Source: Candidatus Bathyarchaeota archaeon (GTDB taxonomy: Archaea; Thermoproteota; Bathyarchaeia; 40CM-2-53-6). Taken from it: 7,262 nucleotides of DNA. Below, in pieces: positions 1 to 7,262 of the stretch. The stretch covers positions 1 through 7,262 of the forward strand of contig VBBH01000001.1 of the NCBI GenBank assembly GCA_005888695.1, given 5' to 3'. Each line of letters opens with the position of its first letter. Position 1 is the first letter of the stretch. The notes below the pieces were generated by a model. The model was not told where the DNA came from. It worked only from the letters and a program-made list of their open reading frames with translations, and searched no databases. The translations under genes and the position numbers were made by a program.

Positions 1-610
<610 letters not shown>

Positions 611-796
611 AGAAAGTTCAGGAGCGGCTGGATAGCAAAAGGTAAAGAACTGCTACGGGCCTATGTACCGTTTTACGGTGCAACTCTCAAGCATTTAGTC
701 TTGAGGGTGAAGATGCATAGTGACTCCAGCGAATAGCTGGTATCACAGTGACGCTGTGTAGAGGGCTTAAGTTTGACGCAAATCAAGCGTGGGTTC
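611..796 (+). other. 16S-23S internal transcribed spacer, no tRNA
   Basis: The spacer is about 186 nt and has no tRNA-Ala, which many euryarchaeal operons carry here. It is rich in hairpins. CTATG at 661-665 pairs with CATAG at 716-720 and encloses two arms: ACCG/CGGT (667-670 with 676-679) and a 9-bp arm at 683-691 with 700-708 (one G-U pair, 8-nt loop), so a three-way junction is likely. Next come CCAGC/GCTGG (726-730 with 736-740) and CACAG/CTGTG (744-748 with 754-758). The end of the spacer, from 764, is the 5' strand of the 23S processing stem. The region just after 610 should hold the 3' strand of the 16S processing stem, but its partner lies outside the window. Confidence 0.85.

Positions 797-803
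<7 letters not shown>
764..803 (+). other. 5' strand of 23S rRNA processing stem
   Basis: This strand pairs with 3867-3909 across the whole 23S gene. Segments from outside in: GGCTTAA (764-770) with TTGAGCC (3903-3909, one G-U pair); GTTTGA (771-776) with TCAAAC (3896-3901); CGC (777-779) with GCG (3890-3892); CAAGC (784-788) with GCTTG (3883-3887); CCTAAGGG (796-803) with CCCTTAGG (3867-3874). The extra ATA (3893-3895) on one strand and AAAT (780-783) on the other flank the short CGC/GCG helix. This resembles the bulge-helix-bulge cut by the archaeal tRNA splicing endonuclease to free and circularise pre-23S rRNA. The central helix is 3 bp plus an A-A mismatch rather than 4 bp, so it is a relaxed form. 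Confidence 0.75.
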
Positions 804-3866
<3,063 letters not shown>

Positions 3867-3874
<8 letters not shown>

Positions 3875-3909
3875 GATAACATGCTTGGAGCGATATCAAA
3901 CGTTGAGCC
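3867..3909 (+). other. 3' strand of 23S rRNA processing stem
   Basis: This is the partner of 764-803. The inner part (CCCTTAGG at 3867-3874) closes the mature 23S; the outer part (GCTTG, GCG, TCAAAC, TTGAGCC) continues the precursor stem. The ATA at 3893-3895 is the 3-nt bulge of the bulge-helix-bulge-like motif, and G3902 is a single bulged base. Its presence means that this 23S copy keeps its maturation signals on both sides. Confidence 0.75.
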
Positions 3910-3923
3910 TTCTGCACAGCTCA

Positions 3924-3960
3924 CCCGTTATTTTTTTTTGTTCAACGGGATCAATTTTTT
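3924..3960 (+). terminator. Probable rRNA operon terminator
   Basis: CCCGTT (3924-3929) pairs with AACGGG (3944-3949). The loop contains a run of nine T (3931-3939), and the hairpin is followed by a second run of six T (3955-3960). Archaeal RNA polymerase terminates at oligo-T tracts, with or without a hairpin, so two T-runs 50-90 nt after the 23S end fit the end of the rRNA transcript. Read-through into the RNase P RNA gene cannot be excluded. Confidence 0.65.
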
Positions 3961-3962
3961 AT
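3955..3962 (+). promoter_or_regulatory. Possible T-rich TATA element for RNase P RNA
   Basis: TTTTTTAT lies 27-34 nt upstream of the first base of the RNase P P1 helix (3989), about where an archaeal TATA box should sit. It is a poor match to the usual TTTATATA-type box, and no clear BRE precedes it. The same T-run may serve as the rRNA terminator, so this is only a positional guess. Confidence 0.25.
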
Positions 3963-3988
3963 CCAGTGGATGCTTTGATCGTTTCTTT

Positions 3989-4317
3989 GTGGGGGCGAGC
4001 CGGTGGGCGGCTACAGGACGTGTGACGTGGTCCTGAGGAAACTCCATCCACATGGCGGAAAAGCATAGCATCACTGAGATGTCCGGGGAGACCTGTGACA
4101 ACAGCGCAGAAACGAGGAACCCGAGTCCATGGATTGAGATGCGTGATGGCTAACGCCTGAGCATTGTCATGGGTTTACGGGGTGAAACGATGGAGCTGTT
4201 GTTATGCTGTGAAAGGAGACATAGGCGCCTGTGAGCTTCCGTCCGAAGGCGCGGGTACTCCGATAAGACGGATGGCTGCCACGAACAGAAGATGGGTTAC
4301 GGCCGGCACACCCCCAC
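3989..4317 (+). ncRNA. rnpB: RNase P RNA, archaeal type A
   Basis: This is the catalytic RNA of RNase P, which trims the 5' leader of pre-tRNAs with archaeal Pop5, Rpp30, Rpp21, Rpp29 and L7Ae. The ends are defined by helix P1: GTGGGGG (3989-3995) pairs with CCCCCAC (4311-4317). P2 is GCCGG (3999-4003) with CCGGC (4303-4307). P3 is CAGGAC (4014-4019) with GTCCTG (4030-4035). Conserved region I is GAGGAAACTCC (4035-4045). The central block ACAGCGCAGAAACGAG (about 4101-4116) and GTGAAACGATGG (about 4181) match conserved regions II/III, and ACAGAAGATGGGTTACGG (4286-4302) is conserved region V. P4 forms between 4040-4047 and 4292-4298 with the expected bulged U at 4043. The length of 329 nt is normal for an archaeal type-A RNA. 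One P4 pair that I know as G-C is inverted here (C4042-G4296). Confidence 0.93.
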
Positions 4318-4329
4318 AAAAACAGGTAT

Positions 4330-4361
4330 CCAGAGAGGATAGTAGGAGTAAAATGCTCTGG
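4330..4361. repeat. Inverted repeat just after RNase P RNA
   Basis: CCAGAG (4330-4335) and CTCTGG (4356-4361) are perfect inverted copies separated by 20 nt, starting 13 nt after the P1 helix of RNase P RNA. It might be a 3' trailer structure or chance; no T-run follows directly, so it is not called a terminator. Confidence 0.3.
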
Positions 4362-4381
4362 TGCTTCAGACGACTGTTCTG

Positions 4382-4451
4382 TTCGTTCGGAATCAGGCTC
4401 CTGAACGGTTTGCTCCATGAGGAAGCATTGGCTGAATTCGTTCGGACTCAG
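4382..4451. repeat. Imperfect 15-bp direct repeat
   Basis: TTCGTTCGGAATCAG at 4382-4396 recurs as TTCGTTCGGACTCAG at 4437-4451, with one mismatch and 55 bp between starts. The function is unknown. It is too short to mark a mobile element and could be a protein-binding site pair or a chance duplication. Confidence 0.45.
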
Positions 4452-4941
4452 TGTCGAGAATTGTCAGCTATGGGGGTCTTGCAATAAGAATTCATATTTT
4501 CGCATAATTTCGATTGCTCCGTCCTTAGTGGGTTTGCTCGTGGTCGGAAGGAGAGTTCTTTCTTGGCGACGTTTTCTCGGAGCTTGTGGTTCATCGTCGA
4601 GGGATGGTGAACGTGGGGTTGGGGTGTGAAAGTATTCGTGTCTTGTATGGCTGGAGAAAAAAATTGGAGGGTGGGGGCCAAAATAAAATTCGCAGACACT
4701 TTTGAGAAATGCTTGTAAAACTTTCTTCCAGTGAATTCTTTTCTTTTCCATTACTTTGGATGTTGAACTGAGTTCGGCGAAAGAGAAGACTCGATGTCAG
4801 AACGGAAGGAAATAGGTGGTCGGTCCAAAAGGTATTCGGGATGTCTCTTTCACGTCTTGAAACTTCACAATCTACCCCCCCTTTTTTACAATTATATTTT
4901 CTACTGCCCCTCATTTTGGGAGAGATCTGCTCTAACTCGTT

Positions 4942-4964
4942 CAAAATGCGAGAATAGCATTTTG
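4942..4964. repeat. Perfect 8-bp inverted repeat
   Basis: CAAAATGC (4942-4949) and GCATTTTG (4957-4964) flank the 7-nt loop GAGAATA. A second small hairpin follows, GTTTA (4974-4978) with TAAAC (4985-4989). The octamer GCGGAAAT occurs at 4964-4971 and again at 4993-5000. Together this is a 60-bp structured, repeat-dense patch, perhaps an operator or a transcript end. Confidence 0.45.
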
Positions 4965-5237
4965 CGGAAATGGGTTTATTCATTTAAACATAGCGGAAAT
5001 TCACGAGGGGGACATCGGGGGCCTGAAAACATATGCGTATTTTGGCAATCAGGGCTCAAAATCAGCGAATTGGATCATAGTCCCGATAAAAGTAGTAAAA
5101 TTTGTTAAGTTGTTTGATGTGCTTCCGGAGCCTCTGAAGAGCTAGGGACTGGCTGAGCACTCTGCTCGTTTTTCAATCGCCGCATGGCTTAGTCTACCAC
5201 GGTCAAGTGGATAGAATACTCATAACTCCAAAACGAA

Positions 5238-5336
5238 CGGCTCAAGCCGGGAAGACATCCAAGGCTACAGCAGTCCGAACCGGAAAAGGTTCAGACCGAA
5301 AAACTGGGAAATAGTTTACGGAAGGCGAGTCTTCTG
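5238..5336 (+). other. Hairpin cluster, possible unrecognised small RNA
   Basis: Three stems lie close together. CGGC/GCCG (5238-5241 with 5246-5249) has a TCAA loop. The second stem is GTC plus GAACC (5273-5275, 5277-5281) paired with GGTTC plus GAC (5288-5292, 5294-5296), with one C-A mismatch and the loop GGAAAA. The third is a 6-bp stem, 5319-5324 with 5331-5336. The region is also less AT-rich than the 4600-5000 stretch before it. No known RNA family was matched: it lacks the SRP domain IV consensus and clear H/ACA or C/D boxes. The strand is arbitrary, because hairpins are symmetric. Confidence 0.25.
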
Positions 5337-5398
5337 GTTGATCAGCCAATCGAGTAGACTGCCTGAACTGTCTCTGATTTGCTCTTTGAGCCCGTAGA

Positions 5399-5605
5399 CT
5401 AGGTCCGCTTTAGGTTCGTTAGTTCGACCCAATGTCCAAGAATCAGTGTGTCATCTGCGTTTGCTTTGTGTGGGTCATGTATTGTACGATCTGTTCGCAG
5501 AATGTTTCGTCTACGAATGAGAAAGTGAATCAGGAGTCCTAAGAACGGAAGAGTAAATCCGAGACTTATGCTGCGCCAATCAGCTTTGTCATGAGCGCCA
5601 AGCAA
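5399..5605 (-). CDS. Doubtful small membrane protein ORF
   Basis: This is a 68-codon frame with a TTG start, no ATG and no ribosome binding site. The frame stays open upstream for another 26 or so codons to a TAG but offers no better start, so it could be a remnant of a longer gene. Residues about 12-30 form one convincing hydrophobic segment (SISLGFTLPFLGLLIHFLI) followed by the positive cluster RRR, as in a membrane helix with a cytoplasmic anchor. The C-terminal half is hydrophilic. It is divergent from the 184-aa membrane protein gene that starts at 5714. No family is recognised. A real gene, a decayed one or chance are all possible. Confidence 0.3.
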   Translation of the reverse strand: MLGAHDKADWRSISLGFTLPFLGLLIHFLIRRRNILRTDRTIHDPHKANADDTLILGHWVELTNLKRT

Positions 5606-5682
5606 TAAGCCAGACGTACTCAGAACAAAAGCGCGCGGTCCCGTTTGAAATTCAAGCTCTCTATTCTGCTCGTTGCGCTAGG

Positions 5683-5689
5683 TTTTTTT
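5683..5689 (+). promoter_or_regulatory. Possible T-rich promoter element before the 184-aa gene
   Basis: A run of seven T is centred 28 nt upstream of the ATG at 5714. If the transcript is leaderless, as many archaeal mRNAs are, this is where a TATA box would lie. It is not a canonical TATA sequence, so the call is by position only. Confidence 0.22.
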
Positions 5690-5713
5690 CCAGGCCCGCC
5701 CCTGTAGCTCTAA

Positions 5714-6268
5714 ATGAAAGCCAACGGTCCGGACACGTTTCACACCGAGAACGTTGATGAGGCGTTTCTTGGAGTTCTTTCTAGCCGTGCATTATGTGGA
5801 GGGCGGGGGATCGGCTACAGTATCTACGTGACCGACAAGAGACTTGTGGCTGCCTATCGAGGAAAATTCCACCTCGTTTACCCGTTCGTGTTGTTTCCGC
5901 TTTACGTTATCTCGTTCTTACAGTTGATCATCTATGGTTTTGGTTATCTACCCGAGGGGAGGGACCACGCGGCCAAAATGTCGACGCGTTTGAAAGAGAT
6001 CGATAACAAGGATTTCGAAGTATTCAAGTCGGAGGTTGAGAGAATAGTTATCACGAAACCTAGTGACTTCCACTCTGGAGTCCTGCTCATTAACAAAGTC
6101 GATGGACATGAATTTAAGATTAGGATCTTACCCGGAGTCTTCACAGGGTCGCAATTTGCAATGCTTTCGATGTTGGTTGAGCAATTTTGCAATGGGCCGA
6201 AAGTACGAGTCTCGGTCAAGACAACGATTCTGAAGCCTGACTCTCAGAAAATGGAAAAGTCTGGGTAG
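5714..6268 (+). CDS. Membrane-anchored PH-like domain protein, function unknown
   Basis: The protein has 184 residues. The ATG at 5714 is the first possible start, because an in-frame TAA directly precedes it. No Shine-Dalgarno sequence is present, so translation is probably leaderless. Residues about 34-46 (GYSIYVTDKRLVA) match the YVTDKRL-type strand motif of bacterial PH-like (bPH/YcxB-like) domains. Residues about 51-80 form one long hydrophobic stretch (VYPFVLFPLYVISFLQLIIYGFGYL), probably a membrane segment or hairpin. After it comes a second beta-rich part (FEVFKSEVERIVITKP, GVLLINKVDGHEFKIRIL), which fits the rest of a PH-like fold interrupted by the membrane segment. The C-terminal 20 residues are polar. 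It likely sits in the cell membrane with the domain on one face. It converges with the minus-strand gene ending at 6275, 6 bp away. Base composition is ordinary for a coding region. The gene is judged real from its length and domain-like pattern; the function is not known. Confidence 0.72.
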   Translation: MKANGPDTFHTENVDEAFLGVLSSRALCGGRGIGYSIYVTDKRLVAAYRGKFHLVYPFVLFPLYVISFLQLIIYGFGYLPEGRDHAAKMSTRLKEIDNKDFEVFKSEVERIVITKPSDFHSGVLLINKVDGHEFKIRILPGVFTGSQFAMLSMLVEQFCNGPKVRVSVKTTILKPDSQKMEKSG

Positions 6269-6274
6269 GTAGAA

Positions 6275-7262
6275 TTACCGCTCAGGTCGCGCGGCGATGG
6301 CGGGCATTACTGGCAATTCCCCATGACCTGGAGCCGTGGTCCGGATCTGCTCGAACTGTTTTCTCGCCCTCTCCATCTTGGGATATACGAATTCCCTGAA
6401 ACCCGTCACAATAAACTCGTCTGGTCTGTATGGATCATTCAAAACGCGTAGTCCTCTCAAGGCCCAGTCGTAATCCCTGCCAGTGGTTTCCAAGTAGAAT
6501 CCGATCACATCGTTGTAGTACCAGTCTCTGAACCCCTGCTCCTTCTCATGCCATCCCCACCTGCTCAATAATTTCCGAGTGAAGCCTGCGCGTTTGCCAA
6601 TGTTATAGAACCAGTTCCGAGCGAGCCATTTGGGAAGGTCGAACCGTATCTGTCTGCCGAACAGGTAGAACTCTGGTTCATTAATGTGCACGTAACTTAT
6701 CCTATCCCCGTTATCTTCATCGATGTTGTATCTGACCTTGTCGCGTTCGAGCTTCTCATCATCAGTCAATAATTGTGCAGTGAAGAACTCGTCCTTGACC
6801 GCCATAACCTTGTGAAGGTTCCGAATAACCGCCTTCGTCGCCGCATATCCACGATCCGGCCGATCTAGCTTGAACACTGCCTCGACTCGATCCAGATATT
6901 TCTGCGCATAGCTAGGTCCACCCCATAGGATGAGATCATAGAGGCGTCGTGCAAGATGCTTATTCGTCTCATCGTCGAATCCCATTTTCGCGACAGCTTC
7001 CTCGACCATCTTGCGATATTGCCTTGCCATATTGGGACCCTTCCACAATTGCCAATAGGCATGCTGGAGCGACCGTGTCTTCCTTTCAAGTATCGAATTG
7101 TAATCCTCGCGTCCCCCATACGCCATCAAAACCTCTGGCTCTGCAACAATATTCTTCAGGTCCAGCAGGCTCGGGTCCGCGACAAGTTTGCGGCCGAGCC
7201 TGAAGGCCTCCATATTCTTCGGACGTTGTTTGGGACTGACTGTTTCCATGATACTGTCGACG
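6275..7262 (-). CDS. Indolepyruvate:ferredoxin oxidoreductase C-terminal (DUF6537-like) protein, 5' end outside window
   Basis: The first ATG in the window (7249) gives 324 residues. The frame stays open to the right edge (residues VDSI before the Met), so the true start may lie outside. Residues 11-20 (KNMEAFRLGR) resemble the end of the gamma domain of indolepyruvate:ferredoxin oxidoreductase, which usually reads like NLxAFRxGR. After a linker come YAQKYLDRVEAVFKLD (114-129) and NLHKVMAVKDEFFTAQLLTD (144-163), matching the YAxRYxxLVxxV and NLFKLMAYKDEYEVARLYT motifs of the DUF6537 region. HINEPEFYLFGR (188-199) and GFREFVYPKMERA (283-295) fit the later PP-L and GFGHVKxxN positions. That enzyme oxidatively decarboxylates aryl pyruvates with thiamine diphosphate and reduces ferredoxin; this domain itself has no known catalytic residues. 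The motif matches are from memory and imperfect, and a stand-alone paralogue is possible. The gene ends with TAA at 6275-6277 and converges on the plus-strand membrane protein gene. Confidence 0.6.
   Translation of the reverse strand, partial: VDSIMETVSPKQRPKNMEAFRLGRKLVADPSLLDLKNIVAEPEVLMAYGGREDYNSILERKTRSLQHAYWQLWKGPNMARQYRKMVEEAVAKMGFDDETNKHLARRLYDLILWGGPSYAQKYLDRVEAVFKLDRPDRGYAATKAVIRNLHKVMAVKDEFFTAQLLTDDEKLERDKVRYNIDEDNGDRISYVHINEPEFYLFGRQIRFDLPKWLARNWFYNIGKRAGFTRKLLSRWGWHEKEQGFRDWYYNDVIGFYLETTGRDYDWALRGLRVLNDPYRPDEFIVTGFREFVYPKMERARKQFEQIRTTAPGHGELPVMPAIAARPER

Larger units (their letters stand above)
4318..5398. other. Long intergenic region without a convincing gene
   Basis: This is 1.08 kb between RNase P RNA and the first doubtful ORF. 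It is more AT-rich than its flanks, with homopolymer stretches near 4655, 4870 and 4880. Frames up to 130 codons exist on both strands, but they overlap each other and have low-complexity, tryptophan-, arginine- and serine-rich translations with no recognisable domain. No 5S rRNA, tRNA or SRP RNA could be identified. It does hold an imperfect direct repeat (4382-4451), inverted repeats (4330-4361, 4942-4989) and a hairpin cluster (5238-5336), entered separately where worthwhile. Confidence 0.6.

Noticed and set aside
611..796. tRNA gene in the spacer
   Set aside because: No cloverleaf, no TTCGA-type T-loop with a 5-bp stem and no acceptor pairing; the hairpins form a different three-way junction.
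4164..4487. 107-aa plus-strand ORF
   Set aside because: Its first half lies inside the RNase P RNA and it has no domain features.
4591..4983. 130-aa minus-strand ORF
   Set aside because: Its translation is rich in S, R, P, N and F with no domain pattern. It lies in AT-rich non-coding sequence, overlaps other equally weak frames on both strands and has no ribosome binding site or promoter.
4794..5108. 104-aa plus-strand ORF
   Set aside because: No recognisable pattern, cysteine- and tryptophan-rich low-likelihood translation, and it spans the inverted repeats at 4942-4989.
5114..5156. C/D box guide RNA
   Set aside because: TTGATGT (5114-5120) and two CTGA (5133-5136, 5153-5156) occur, but the C box is imperfect, there is no C' box and no terminal stem.
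5273..5296. SRP (7S) RNA domain IV hairpin
   Set aside because: The loop is GGAAAA on a plain stem; the conserved symmetric internal loop and the GGAAGGAAGCAGC-type strand are missing.
4318..5398. 5S rRNA
   Set aside because: No stretch resembling the conserved archaeal 5S loop sequences was found by eye; a covariance search would be decisive.

Overview
This window is archaeal and most like a euryarchaeal lineage, possibly Thermoplasmatota or a relative. The evidence is the archaeal form of the 3' half of 16S rRNA, an archaeal 23S rRNA with G at E. coli position 2058, an archaeal type-A RNase P RNA, and the lack of Shine-Dalgarno sites before the reading frames. The phylum guess rests on remembered 16S signatures such as the CCAGTTCGT / ACGAACGAG pairing and is only moderate. 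More than half of the window is structural RNA.

Layout: 1-610 is the 3' part of 16S rRNA. Positions 611-796 are a short spacer with several hairpins and no tRNA-Ala. Positions 797-3874 are a complete 23S rRNA, enclosed by a long processing stem (764-803 with 3867-3909) that contains a bulge-helix-bulge-like element. No 5S gene follows. A hairpin with T-runs (3924-3960) is the probable terminator. RNase P RNA follows at 3989-4317 on the same strand. Positions 4318-5398 hold no convincing protein gene but contain several inverted and direct repeats and a hairpin cluster that might be an unrecognised small RNA. The right side has a doubtful short membrane ORF (minus, 5399-5605), a 184-aa membrane protein with a PH-like look (plus, 5714-6268) and, converging on it with a 6-bp gap, a long minus-strand frame. 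That frame resembles the C-terminal domain of indolepyruvate:ferredoxin oxidoreductase (DUF6537-like) and runs off the right edge.

The main discovery candidate is in the RNA cores. The 23S peptidyl-transferase ring differs from the textbook sequence at many positions that I know as invariant or nearly so: A2062U, G2447A, A2448G, C2452U, U2500C, A2503U, U2504C and C2573U, plus A1916C in helix 69. The same molecule carries paired, structure-preserving changes: C2073-G2436 to U-A, G2509-C2579 to U-A, U1082-A1086 to C-G and G1087-C1102 to C-G. The RNase P P4 helix shows the same kind of change, with a G-C pair inverted to C-G beside the bulged U. The compensation argues for a functional but remodelled set of ribozyme cores rather than a decayed copy. 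Several of the changed ring positions are known sites of resistance to chloramphenicol, anisomycin, oxazolidinones and pleuromutilins. All comparisons were made from memory of E. coli, Haloarcula and eukaryotic rRNA and need a real alignment.
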